Assembly (NCBI RefSeq): GCF_013362815.1
Contig: NZ_JABFVK010000013.1
Location: 248,001-312,000, forward strand
Length of the DNA: 64,000 bases
Direction: 5' to 3'
Origin: Hamadaea sp.
GTDB lineage: Bacteria > Actinomycetota > Actinomycetes > Mycobacteriales > Micromonosporaceae
The position numbers and the translations under genes are program-made. Positions 7,977-16,133 of the stretch are shown one piece after another. The notes under the pieces are model-generated. The model was not told the DNA's origin. It did no database searches and worked only from the letters and a program-made list of their open reading frames with translations. The stretch's first letter is position 1, and the number at the start of each line of letters is the position of its first letter.

Positions 7977-8039
7977 GGCGGAGACGGACACTACATCGCC
8001 GGCACGACGCTTGCGGTCGACGGCGGCTACACCGTCTGA
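7977..8039 (+). pseudogene. C-terminal relic of a short-chain dehydrogenase/reductase
   Basis: Twenty codons ending in TGA at 8037-8039 read GGDGHYIAGTTLAVDGGYTV. This is the classic SDR C-terminus (consensus YITGxxxxVDGGYT) that closes the cofactor-side strand. No dehydrogenase body precedes it: the APH gene ends 50 nt upstream. It is the stub of a deleted gene. Confidence 0.7.
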
Positions 8040-8043
8040 CCCG

Positions 8044-8529
8044 TCAGAAGGGGTTGCTGCACACCTTCCAGGCGTCGCCCTCCTTGGTCAGGACGATGAT
8101 CGTCTGCTTGGTGCTGCCGTCGGCGAGCGTCAGGGTCGCGGTGACGGTTCCCGAGGTCTTGCCGTTGGTCGAGTTGACGGAGACACCGGTGATCTTGTGA
8201 TCCTTGGTTCGTCCGCGCTGCTCGATGCGCGACTCGAACTGGCTCTCGGTAGCGATCTGCTTCATCGAGTCGCAGAACATGGCGTACGCCCCGGCGTCGT
8301 CGCCGGCTTCGACGTCGTCCAGGAACGCCGCGGCGGCGTCGCGCGCCGGGGTGACCGCATCTCGGACAGTGTCGAACAGCTTGTAGCCGCCGAGCGCGAG
8401 ACCGCCGCAACAAAGGACTACGACGATGCCGACCGCGATCAGAATCTTCGGAAGGGTGAAGAAACGCTTCTTCGCCGGTGGGGCCGGCGGCATCGGAGAA
8501 CCGTAGGGAGGCGGCGGTGGAACAGTCAT
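8044..8529 (-). CDS. Membrane-anchored protein with a DUF4878-like extracytoplasmic domain
   Basis: The 161 residues start with a Pro-rich cytoplasmic stretch (MTVPPPPPYGSPMPPAPPAK). One transmembrane helix follows (about 28-48, LIAVGIVVVLCCGGLALGG), then an exported domain with AAAAFLDDVEAGDDAGAYAM, IATESQF, and a final TLADGSTKQTIIVLTKEGDAWKVCSNPF. The beta-rich tail ending in W-K-V resembles DUF4878/NTF2-like modules common in actinomycetes. Function is unknown. The stop lies only 4 nt from the SDR relic. Confidence 0.65.
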   Translation of the reverse strand: MTVPPPPPYGSPMPPAPPAKKRFFTLPKILIAVGIVVVLCCGGLALGGYKLFDTVRDAVTPARDAAAAFLDDVEAGDDAGAYAMFCDSMKQIATESQFESRIEQRGRTKDHKITGVSVNSTNGKTSGTVTATLTLADGSTKQTIIVLTKEGDAWKVCSNPF

Positions 8530-8607
8530 GAGGTCAGCCTAGGTGGCGGGGCCAAACGACTGCCTTCGCGGCACCACGGCATGTCGCGTGCGGAGTAGCG
8601 TGCGTAC

Positions 8608-9201
8608 GTGTTCGCTGACATCGCCGTTCAGTTCGCGACCGTCTTTCTGGGGGCTTACCTGGCCTTCGCGGCGGAGGAGTACCGCCAGCGGCGGCAGACC
8701 CGGCATTGGGCTCGAACGCATCTGCGGCAGTTGTCGGTGCTGTTCCACGCCGAGACTGATTCGTCGCACCTGGCGGACGGCGTGCTGGGCGAGCAGATGG
8801 TCGCGTTGGACGTCTGGCTCGCTGCGCGTACCCCTGAAGATGTGACCGAGACCCAGTGGGTGGCCGCGGTGAACACGGTCAGTGCCCGCGGCTTGGATTT
8901 GAGCTCTTTGTTGCGCGGCGAGCCGGTGGCGCTGCTGCCGCCGGACCTCGCGCTGGCGCTGGCGGCGGTCGAGCGTGTGGGCCGTGAGCTGGAGCTGGCG
9001 TTCGGGACGGTCAGTTCGCAGCGCGAGCGGGTGATCTCGCTATGGGCCGAGCGCCGGGTGCCGCTGGCCGACGCCGACCGGCGGCTGGTCGAGCTTTACC
9101 GGAGCTCGGTGGCGGATTACGCGGTCGTGATCGAGCGGGCGGTCGCGGCCGTGCGGGTGGCGGTCGGGCAGATCGACGCGTGGGTGGGACAAGCGCGTTG
9201 A
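8608..9201 (+). CDS. Unknown protein with an N-terminal membrane segment, coupled to an APH kinase
   Basis: The start is GTG 8608, with TAGCGT at 8596-8601 ending 6 nt upstream (leaderless pattern). The 197 residues have a hydrophobic segment at about 3-22 (ADIAVQFATVFLGAYLAFAA) followed by a long, mostly helical, Arg- and Glu-rich region. I do not recognise the family. Its TGA overlaps the TTG start of the next gene, so translation is probably coupled and the proteins may work together. Confidence 0.6.
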   Translation: MFADIAVQFATVFLGAYLAFAAEEYRQRRQTRHWARTHLRQLSVLFHAETDSSHLADGVLGEQMVALDVWLAARTPEDVTETQWVAAVNTVSARGLDLSSLLRGEPVALLPPDLALALAAVERVGRELELAFGTVSSQRERVISLWAERRVPLADADRRLVELYRSSVADYAVVIERAVAAVRVAVGQIDAWVGQAR

Positions 9202-10133
9202 CGCAGCACACGGGGTTGTTCACGCCGCGGACGGCCTGGAGCGATTCGCCTGTGCCGCTGCGGGCGGCTGTGTCCGAGGCGCTCGGCAGCGCGATCGTCG
9301 GTCATCGGGATCTGCACGGCGGGATGTCGCCGGGTCCGGCCGCCGCGTTGGAGCTGGCCGACGGGAGACGTGTGTTCGCCAAGGCGATCTCGTCCGAGGT
9401 CCGGGCGCACAACCACATGCTGCTTCATCGCGAGTCGGCCGTCCTCGACGCACTGCCTAAAACGGTGCCGGCCGCGCGCCGCCTTGCGACCGTCGAATGG
9501 GGAAGCTGGGTCGCGCTCGTGACGACATGGGTGGACGGAACGTTCAACGGGCCGTGGACCGACGAGTCGATCAAGGCGGTAGTGAGAGCGTGCCGGATCG
9601 TCGGCGAACATCGAGCGCCGAACGTGTTGCGGCCGGTCGTCGAGCGGATCTTCGACTTCGACGGCTGGGAGCGGGTGCTCGCGTTGGGACCGGCGGACGA
9701 TTGGGAAGCCGAATACGCGGGCCGCGCCGCCGAGGTGGTGGCCGGCTGGGAACGGTGGACCTCCGGCGACGCGCTGGTCCATCGCGACCTGCGTGCCGAC
9801 AACACCGCGGTGGACGCGAAGACTGGTTCGGCGACCTTGCTGGATTGGGCGTACGCGGCTGCCGGCTCGCCCTGGCTGGACCTCGCCCAGTTGGCCGCCG
9901 ACATCGTCGGCACCGGTCACATCCACGGTCCGCAGGTGGCGACCGATCGCGCGTACGCGCTGATCCAGATGTTGCCAGTCGACGCGGCGCGGTTCGTGGT
10001 GGCGCAGAGCGGCGTGTGGCGCATCAGAGCGGCGACGATTCCGGACACCGTCATGCCGATGATCTCGACGTGGCGGCGCGAACGGGTGCAGGCACTGCGG
10101 CCGCTGGTCACGAGGTTGATCCGTTCGCTCTGA
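9198..10133 (+). CDS. Aminoglycoside phosphotransferase (APH) family protein
   Basis: The start is TTG 9198, overlapping the upstream stop as TTGA; longer readings run back through the previous gene. The 311-residue product carries the kinase-like catalytic loop LVHRDLRADNTAV and the metal-binding segment SATLLDWAYAAAGSPWLDLA. The N-lobe contains FAKAISSEVRAHNHMLLHRE with Lys and Glu for ATP. The substrate is unknown. It shares little with the APH protein at 7189. Confidence 0.8.
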   Translation: MTQHTGLFTPRTAWSDSPVPLRAAVSEALGSAIVGHRDLHGGMSPGPAAALELADGRRVFAKAISSEVRAHNHMLLHRESAVLDALPKTVPAARRLATVEWGSWVALVTTWVDGTFNGPWTDESIKAVVRACRIVGEHRAPNVLRPVVERIFDFDGWERVLALGPADDWEAEYAGRAAEVVAGWERWTSGDALVHRDLRADNTAVDAKTGSATLLDWAYAAAGSPWLDLAQLAADIVGTGHIHGPQVATDRAYALIQMLPVDAARFVVAQSGVWRIRAATIPDTVMPMISTWRRERVQALRPLVTRLIRSL

Positions 10134-10146
10134 GGTGGCATTCGCC

Positions 10147-10180
10147 GGGCGCGCCTTACTCGCGGGCGCGCCTTACTCGC
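10147..10180. repeat. Perfect 17-bp tandem duplication across a stop codon
   Basis: GGGCGCGCCTTACTCGC occurs at 10147-10163 and again at 10164-10180 without a mismatch. The second copy contains the TAA (10173-10175, minus strand) that ends the DinB gene; the first copy repeats the same TAA just downstream. This is a replication-slippage type of duplication. Confidence 0.9.
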
Positions 10181-10670
10181 CGGTCGCGCCGTCGATGCGC
10201 TGCCGGAGCAGATCGGCGTGGCCGTTGTGTCGGGCGTACTCCTCGATCAGGTGCGCCAGCACGTAGCGCAGGGACACCTCATCACCGTCGCTGTATCGAA
10301 GGACCTTGTCGAGGTCGTGCGCTGCGACGATGCGCCGTGATTCGACGACCTGGGCCTGCCAAGCCGCCAGAGCGGCCGCCACGTCGGCGGTGTCCACCTC
10401 GTCGAAGGACGCCCCGCCGGTGCCGTAGATCATCGTCGGCTCGCGGTCGTCCCATTCGGCCAGCCAGCCGTCCTCGACTCCGGTCAGGTGACGGACGAGG
10501 CCGATCAGCGAGAGCGTCGCCGGTTCCACCGATCGCAGCCGAAGCTGCTCGTCGGTCAGCCCCGAGCATTTCCACATCAGCGTGGCGCGATGGTTGTCCA
10601 GCATGGTGGTCAGCAGGTCGCGCTCGCCGAGCTGGTACATGGCGTCGGGTTTCACCCGATCGGAGGTCAT
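10173..10670 (-). CDS. DinB family protein (DUF664-like)
   Basis: The ATG at 10670 has AGGA 5 nt upstream; upstream ATGs to 10742 lack one. The 165 residues show LLTTMLDNHRATLMWKCSGL, the His in GLVRHLTGVEDGWLAEW, and C-terminal LAHLIEEYARHNGHADLLRQRIDG. These give the three His ligands of the four-helix DinB fold as seen in DUF664 proteins. Some relatives are mycothiol-dependent enzymes, but this is not shown here. The stop lies in the 17-bp duplication. Confidence 0.85.
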   Translation of the reverse strand: MTSDRVKPDAMYQLGERDLLTTMLDNHRATLMWKCSGLTDEQLRLRSVEPATLSLIGLVRHLTGVEDGWLAEWDDREPTMIYGTGGASFDEVDTADVAAALAAWQAQVVESRRIVAAHDLDKVLRYSDGDEVSLRYVLAHLIEEYARHNGHADLLRQRIDGATGE

Positions 10671-10786
10671 CTCTGCTCTGTCCTGCTTCCTGGTCAAGAT
10701 CGACATCCGGTTTCGTGTCATCAACGGAGCCTTCTGTGACACTTTTCGGGCTGTCGATCATGCGGCGTGTCCGTGCATGAGGGCGC

Positions 10787-11083
10787 TCAGGGCCGGTCGA
10801 GGGGCCGGGCGAAGCCCAGCAGGTCCCGTAGGGCGCATCGAGTGGTCGCCCAGATCGACAGGTCGCCTCGGGTGTCTCGGATGGCCATCAGCGACAGGCT
10901 GGTCAGGAGCAGGCCATAGAGGATCAACACGAACCCTGCCAGCACCGTGACCAGGGCGGTCACGAGGTGGCCGACTTCGCCGAGCACGGCCGAGACGCCG
11001 CAGGTGAGAATGCCGGACAGCGCGAGCCGTAGCCCGGCCAGGTGCAGCCGGTACTGCCTGGTGCGTCTCACCTCGGACGACAT
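10787..11083 (-). CDS. Small two-helix membrane protein
   Basis: The ATG at 11083 is preceded by a -10-like TACTGT (11091-11096 on the minus strand) 7 nt upstream, another leaderless start. A longer reading to 11125 is less likely. The 98-residue product has two hydrophobic segments at about 16-36 and 42-67 and a charged tail. It lies 48 nt after the MMPL gene on the same strand. It may be a separate small unit; function is unknown. Confidence 0.55.
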   Translation of the reverse strand: MSSEVRRTRQYRLHLAGLRLALSGILTCGVSAVLGEVGHLVTALVTVLAGFVLILYGLLLTSLSLMAIRDTRGDLSIWATTRCALRDLLGFARPLDRP

Positions 11084-11131
11084 GGGGCCAACAGTAGGCC
11101 AACCCACCGACACCGCGTACGGCACCTGCCT

Positions 11132-13177
11132 TCACACCTGCACCCTCCTCGGCCACCACGTCCTGGGACCGAGATCGAGCGCGAGCGCCGGCACGAGGAG
11201 AGTGCGGACGACGAAGGTGTCGACGAGGACCCCGGCTGCGACGAGGATGCCGATCTGCAGGTTGAGAACGACCGGTGTGGCGATCAGAACCGAGAAGGTG
11301 GCTGCGAGCACGAGCCCTGCGCTGGTGATGACGCCACCCGTGCCGACGAGCGCCTGCCGCACGCCTTGGCGGTGCCCGGCTGACTCGGCCTCCTGCCGGG
11401 CTCGGCTCATCAGGAAGATCGCATAATCCGCGCCTAGCGCCACGAGGAAGATGAAGCCGAGGAGCAGCGCGGCCGGGTCGACGACGGGGTGGCCGATCGC
11501 GGCGAGCACCAGGCCGGCGATGCCGAGGCCGGCTCCGGCCGACGACAGGACACAGCCGACCAGGACCGCGGCGGCGACCGGGGTCCGCAAGAGCAGGGCC
11601 AGGACGATCGCGATGCCGAGAATCGTCAACGGCACCACCGTCCGCAGGTCAGCGATCATGGCCTCGTTCTGGTCGAGGGTGGCTGCTGTCCGGCCGCCGA
11701 CGACCGCGTCCGGCGTGATCTCCGCCGTCATCGCGCGCAATTGGCGGATGGTACGCCGAGCGGCGGTCGAACCCGGATCGTCGGCCAGTACCACCGTGAT
11801 CCGTGTCCATGAACCATTCGGAGAGACCTCTGAGTCGGTCACCTCTGCGACGCCGGGGACACCGGTGACAGCGGGCCGAATGCGGTCGGCGTACGCGGTG
11901 GGCGCGAAGATCTGGGCTGGTGACACGGAACCGGACGGGAAATGCCGGGCCAGGATCTGCTGCCCGGCGACGAACTCCGGCGTACGCGTGAACGCCTGCG
12001 CACCTTGCGGCGCAGCGATCGTGAGCAGCAGCGCGCCGAAGGAGAGCGCTCCGAGCGCGAGCGCGGACGTCGTCCACACCTTGCGTGGGTTGCGGTCGAG
12101 TGACTCGGCGAGGCGCTGCCACCCGCCGCTGGAACGGGCTGATGCCTTGCGGGGCCAGAAGGCCAGCCGCCCGAACAGGAGCAGCACGGCCGGCAGCAAC
12201 GTCGTCATCACGGCCATCGCGCAGAGCACCCCGATCAGCACTATCGGCGCGAGACTGCGCGTCGAATTCATCCGGGCGAGCAGGAGTGCGAGCGAGGCCG
12301 CGATCACCGTGGCGGCTGCCCCGAGCACGGTCGGCACGGTGTTGACCGTGGTTCGGGCCATCGCAGCGGGCCGATCCGGCTCGATCGCCTGCTCCCGCCG
12401 ATAGCGGGAGATCATCAGCAGCGCATAGTCCGTTCCCACCCCGAGGATCAGAACTTCCAGCAGCACCAGACTGCTGCCGTTGACGTTCAGTCCGGCGTAC
12501 CGGGCGAGGGTCGCCACCAGGGCCTGGGCTGTGACGCTGGCGAGGGCGACGCAGACGAGCGGCACGACGACGAGTATCGGGCTGCGGTATGTCGCCGCAA
12601 GAATCAGTGCGACGAGTGCCAGCGTCACGATCAGGAGCCCGGTCTCCACCGTGCCCGACGCCCGCGTCGTGTCCGCCCGTGACGCGGCGGGACCAGTGGT
12701 GAGGACGGTGAGCCCATCGCGGGCAGAGCCGGCCAGCACGTCCCGAGCGGCATCCACAATGGACTCCACCTCGCCGGTCTCCAGCGTGGAGCTCGCGATC
12801 GGAACGGTGATCAGGAGCGCCCTCCCGTCCGATGAGCGCGTCACCGGACCGATCGGCGTGTCCGCGTACGCCGTCAGCCGACTTCGATCGGCCTGTGCTG
12901 TCGCCAGGTCCCCGCTCGTCAGCCCGGATGCCCGTTCGTACACGACGAGCAGGTCGGCGGGGTCGGCTGCGGGGAACTCGGTCTTCTGAATGTCGACGGC
13001 CCGGGTCGACTGCGCGCTCCTGGGCAGCCAACTGCGCTCGTCGTTGGCCATGATCTGGCCGATCGTCCCCGCTACCGGCGTCGCCGTGGCAGTTGCCGCC
13101 AGCCACGCCGCCACGACGATCCATTTTCCGGGCCGGTGGGACGGCACCAGACCGATTCGCTGCCACAGAGTTCGCAT
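11132..13177 (-). CDS. MMPL/RND-family membrane exporter
   Basis: The 681-residue protein has the MMPL layout: a first transmembrane helix (about 19-38), a large extracytoplasmic loop, five helices, a cytoplasmic linker, a second helix and loop (about 360-520), and five final helices. Conserved GVGTDYALLMISRYRRE and LVALGADYAIFLMSRARQEAE carry the Asp-Tyr proton-relay motif in each half. Such exporters move lipids, siderophores or drugs using the proton gradient. It follows a two-component system by 80 nt on the same strand, so the kinase may control it. Length is at the short end of the family. Confidence 0.85.
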   Translation of the reverse strand: MRTLWQRIGLVPSHRPGKWIVVAAWLAATATATPVAGTIGQIMANDERSWLPRSAQSTRAVDIQKTEFPAADPADLLVVYERASGLTSGDLATAQADRSRLTAYADTPIGPVTRSSDGRALLITVPIASSTLETGEVESIVDAARDVLAGSARDGLTVLTTGPAASRADTTRASGTVETGLLIVTLALVALILAATYRSPILVVVPLVCVALASVTAQALVATLARYAGLNVNGSSLVLLEVLILGVGTDYALLMISRYRREQAIEPDRPAAMARTTVNTVPTVLGAAATVIAASLALLLARMNSTRSLAPIVLIGVLCAMAVMTTLLPAVLLLFGRLAFWPRKASARSSGGWQRLAESLDRNPRKVWTTSALALGALSFGALLLTIAAPQGAQAFTRTPEFVAGQQILARHFPSGSVSPAQIFAPTAYADRIRPAVTGVPGVAEVTDSEVSPNGSWTRITVVLADDPGSTAARRTIRQLRAMTAEITPDAVVGGRTAATLDQNEAMIADLRTVVPLTILGIAIVLALLLRTPVAAAVLVGCVLSSAGAGLGIAGLVLAAIGHPVVDPAALLLGFIFLVALGADYAIFLMSRARQEAESAGHRQGVRQALVGTGGVITSAGLVLAATFSVLIATPVVLNLQIGILVAAGVLVDTFVVRTLLVPALALDLGPRTWWPRRVQV

Positions 13178-13257
13178 GCGTCGAGGGTGTGCCGCCGGCG
13201 CACCTACGTCGTCAACGTGGGGTGGGTCTTCGGCTGCACACTGCGCCGAGCAGCGTT

Positions 13258-13920
13258 TCAGATCTCGGGGATCGGCAATCCGCCCCGGTACGCGCGTACG
13301 ACCAGCTGCGCACGGTCCCGCGCACCCGTCTTGGCCAGCGCGCGGCTGATGTGCGTACGCACCGTCGCCTCCGAGACGACCAGCCGGGCGGCGATCTCGT
13401 CGTTGGACAGCCCGACCGCGAGCAGACCCACGACCTGCCGTTCCCGCTCCGTGAGGGTCGACAGGGCCGGATCAGGGCGGGACGTCCCGCCGTGGGCCGC
13501 CAGCCGACGGATCACAGTACGCGTCACCTGCGGCGACAGTAGCGCGTCGCCCGCGGCGGCGACCCGGACGGCTCGTAGGAGCTCGGCTGGTTCGGCGTCC
13601 TTGAGCACGAAGCCGCAGGCTCCCGCGCTCAGTGCGTCCAGGACGTACTCGTCGAGATCGAAGGTGGTGAGCACGACGACGCGTACTGCCGCCAACTCGG
13701 CGTCGGCCGCCAACCGGCGAATCGCCTCGATCCCGTCCATCCCCGGCATACGGATGTCCATCAGGACGACGTCCGGGCGTTCCTGCCGGATCATTCGCAG
13801 CGCCTGCGCGCCGTCGGCTGCCTCACCCACCAGCTCCAGATCTGATTCCGTCGACAGCAACACCCGCAACCCCATGCGGAGCACCGACTGATCGTCGACG
13901 ACGGCAACCCTGATGGTCAT
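13258..13920 (-). CDS. NarL/LuxR-family response regulator
   Basis: The ATG at 13920 follows GGAGG with 7 nt spacing; the open frame extends further upstream without support. The 220 residues have a receiver domain (1-120: VVDDQ acidic pocket, phospho-acceptor Asp55 in VVLMDIRMPGMDG, Lys in GFVLKD). A LuxR-type HTH follows (about 150-210: LTERERQVVGLLAVGLSNDE, then VRTHISRALAKTGARDRAQL). Its partner kinase is 43 nt upstream and an MMPL exporter gene 80 nt downstream, so the exporter is the obvious candidate target. Confidence 0.92.
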   Translation of the reverse strand: MTIRVAVVDDQSVLRMGLRVLLSTESDLELVGEAADGAQALRMIRQERPDVVLMDIRMPGMDGIEAIRRLAADAELAAVRVVVLTTFDLDEYVLDALSAGACGFVLKDAEPAELLRAVRVAAAGDALLSPQVTRTVIRRLAAHGGTSRPDPALSTLTERERQVVGLLAVGLSNDEIAARLVVSEATVRTHISRALAKTGARDRAQLVVRAYRGGLPIPEI

Positions 13921-13963
13921 CGCTGTGCCTCCACGTCGTCGGTGCGAGTGCCGGTGGTGCTGT

Positions 13964-15109
13964 TCACGGGCGCACCTCGTAGGGCAAGGTGGCCCGCACG
14001 GCGAACCCGCCGCCCTCCTGTGGCCCGGCCGACAGCGTCCCGCCGAGTGACGACGCGCGTTCCCGCATTCCGGCCAGCCCGCGGCCTTCGAGGAAGGCGA
14101 CTTCGGCGGTGCCGTCGTCACAGATCGACAGGGTCAGCTCGGTCGGCGCGAACGCGATGCCCACCTCGGCGCGGGTCGCCTGGGAGTGCCGCAACACGTT
14201 CGTCAGCGCTTCCTGAATGATCCGGTACGCCGCCTGATCCACCGGTTCGGCGACGCGAGCGGCGGTGCCGGTGAGCGTGAGGTTGACGGTCAGACCGCCG
14301 CCGGACACGTTGCGTACCAACGTCGGCAGCGAGCCAAGTCCACCCTGTCGACTCGCGGCGGCCGAGGGAAAGGCTGCCAACGTCGCTCGAAGCTCGGCCA
14401 GCGTCTGGCCGCTCACCTCTCTGATCACCCGCAGCGCCGCTTCGGCCTCCTCCGGCCGGTCGGCGAGCACGTGCAACGCGACGCCGGCCCGCATGCTGAT
14501 CACCGAGAGACTGTGCCCGACGGCATCGTGCACTTCCGTCGCCATCGCGAGCCGTTCCCCGGCGGCCGCCGCCAGGCGCTGACCCCGGACCAGCTCGTCG
14601 CGTACTCGTCGGTATGCGCGTACGGCGACGCCTAGGCCCCACGGTAGGGCCAGCCAACCCAGGAGGAACAGGAACAGGGCGGAATCCCCCCGCGCCAGAA
14701 TCAGAGCGCCGCCCACCGCCAAGAGGCAGGCTGCTGCCGACGTCTTCAGCGGACGCCAGGCGGCGACGGTGTAGAGCGCGAACCCCGGCAGCTGCACGAC
14801 AGGGCCGGGTGGCAGCCCTACGCTCAAGTACGCAGCGGCCGCGCCGTAGGTGACCGCCAGAACCGCCATCGGCCACTGTCGGCGTACGGCCAACGTCCCC
14901 GCCGCCACCACGACCAGGGCGACGGCGAGAGTGTGCTCCGCGGCGGTCCGGCCCGCGCCGCCGACCGCCGACGACGTCAGCACCGAGACGCCGGCCACGG
15001 TCGCGATGGCGCCGTCGACCGCGACCGGGTGCGCGGCGGCGAGTCCGCGTACGCGGTCACTCAGCCGGGCCGCCCAGCCCTCCACACTCCGTGCCGCCGC
15101 CTCGCTCAC
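13964..15109 (-). CDS. Sensor histidine kinase (HisKA_3 type)
   Basis: I chose GTG 15109, with TATCGT (15116-15121, minus strand) 6 nt before it. The 381-residue protein has four to five membrane segments between about 35 and 165. The phospho-accepting His194 lies in TEVHDAVGHSLSVISMRAGV, and the HATPase carries AAYRIIQEALTNVLRHSQAT, DDG and GRGLAGMRERASSLGG. This is the DesK/NarX-like subgroup that pairs with NarL-type regulators, as it does here with the gene 43 nt downstream. The signal is unknown; the membrane part lacks a large outer sensor domain. Confidence 0.9.
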   Translation of the reverse strand: MSEAAARSVEGWAARLSDRVRGLAAAHPVAVDGAIATVAGVSVLTSSAVGGAGRTAAEHTLAVALVVVAAGTLAVRRQWPMAVLAVTYGAAAAYLSVGLPPGPVVQLPGFALYTVAAWRPLKTSAAACLLAVGGALILARGDSALFLFLLGWLALPWGLGVAVRAYRRVRDELVRGQRLAAAAGERLAMATEVHDAVGHSLSVISMRAGVALHVLADRPEEAEAALRVIREVSGQTLAELRATLAAFPSAAASRQGGLGSLPTLVRNVSGGGLTVNLTLTGTAARVAEPVDQAAYRIIQEALTNVLRHSQATRAEVGIAFAPTELTLSICDDGTAEVAFLEGRGLAGMRERASSLGGTLSAGPQEGGGFAVRATLPYEVRP

Positions 15110-15393
15110 ATCTCGACGATACGAGCAACCGACCGCCCCGGACGTGCACTCCATGCGTACGCCGTGTCCACACCTCGCGTACCTAGTGACTGGCTACGGG
15201 CAGTCGCGGGAAGCGGTAGATGCCAAGACCTGACCGCGACGCAGTGCGTCTTCTCGATCATGCCTTCAGCCTGCGCCTTCTCCCGAGGGTCACGCCTGCC
15301 CCAGGAGAGCGGCCACCATCCCTGCACGAGGGAGGCGCACACGCTCCGGCCCTGACGGTTTGCAGATCTGGATCATCGATCTCACCGCGATGG
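15110..15393. other. Spacer upstream of the kinase gene
   Basis: The 284 bases between the kinase start and the DoxX-like stop contain the kinase -10 element. No supported gene was seen beyond that. Short open frames exist on both strands but none has a ribosome site or recognisable sequence. Confidence 0.4.
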
Positions 15394-15780
15394 TCAGCCG
15401 GTGAAGGACTCGGGACCGAACCGGCCCCAGGCAAGGAAAATGGCAAGCGCGAGGTAGATCAGGTCGGGTGTGACGGTCGCTCGTTCGCCGCGGCGGAGCC
15501 GCATGGTCACGGCCCCGGCGAAGAGCGCTGCCACGCATGTGGCCGTGATGGGTACCAGGATCGGGGCGATGTTGAGTGCCGCGGGCAGGATCAGTCCCGC
15601 TGCGGCCAGGAGTTCGAGCGAGGCGATGGTCCGGAGCGCGGTGGGGCTGAAGTCCAAGACCCATTGCGCGGCGGTACCGCCCACAGCGGCGATCTTCTCC
15701 CGGGGAATAAACATTTTGGACGTGCTGACCAGCAGGATCGCGGCCAGCAAGCCGGCGAAGATCCATAGGGTTGTGTTCAT
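15394..15780 (-). CDS. DoxX-like integral membrane protein
   Basis: The ATG at 15780 follows GAAAGG. The 128 residues contain four hydrophobic helices (about 3-21, 52-72, 76-95 and 105-122) and the loop KMFIPREKIAAVGGTAAQWV, typical of small DoxX-family proteins. These are poorly characterised; some relatives associate with redox or quinone biology. A second DoxX-like protein is encoded at 16118, also on the minus strand. Confidence 0.75.
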   Translation of the reverse strand: MNTTLWIFAGLLAAILLVSTSKMFIPREKIAAVGGTAAQWVLDFSPTALRTIASLELLAAAGLILPAALNIAPILVPITATCVAALFAGAVTMRLRRGERATVTPDLIYLALAIFLAWGRFGPESFTG

Positions 15781-16117
15781 CGGCGTGCCCTTTCATGGTT
15801 GTCTGGCTTCGCGTGGCAGGGACGCGCTCCGTTCCTGCTCACCAACAGAGACGAAGCGGCCTTGGACCCTATGAACGGCAGTCGGCCAGGTCACACAGCG
15901 CTGCGGCCTGGCAGGAGTCTGCGCAGGCGGCAGCCCGAGCAGGTCATGTGACGGGGGTTCTGGCGCAGCAGGTTCTGCTCGCCTAGCTTGCCCAAGAATC
16001 CGGCGACACCGCGGATGCGCTCCTGCTGGCCACCGACGTGCGGAGGTGGGCGGCGGTGATCGGTGCGACTCGACTGGTTGCCGAGGCCGACTCATTCCCT
16101 TCGAAAACCGGTGCGCC
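15781..16117. other. Spacer between two DoxX-like genes with coding-like relics
   Basis: No intact gene was seen. A plus-strand stretch at 15987-16133 and an overlapping minus-strand stretch ending at 15891 both have high-GC third positions but no acceptable start and no recognised motif. I regard this as a decayed gene. Confidence 0.3.
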
Positions 16118-16133
16118 TCACGCCGGGCCGTGA
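15987..16133 (+). pseudogene. Possible C-terminal relic of an unidentified gene
   Basis: The open frame from a TAG at 15984-15986 to a TGA at 16131-16133 reads LAQESGDTADALLLATDVRR and on through AAVIGATRLVAEAD. The amphipathic pattern and codon bias look coding, but an in-frame stop precedes it and no start is present. It runs into the 3' end of the DoxX-like gene on the other strand. The overlapping minus-strand reading (ending NPRHMTCSGCRLRRLLPG) is an alternative. Confidence 0.2.

Noticed and set aside
7189-10133. Calling the two APH-family proteins antibiotic resistance genes
   Set aside because: The kinase motifs are present but substrates are unknown, and most actinomycete APH-like proteins are not resistance enzymes.
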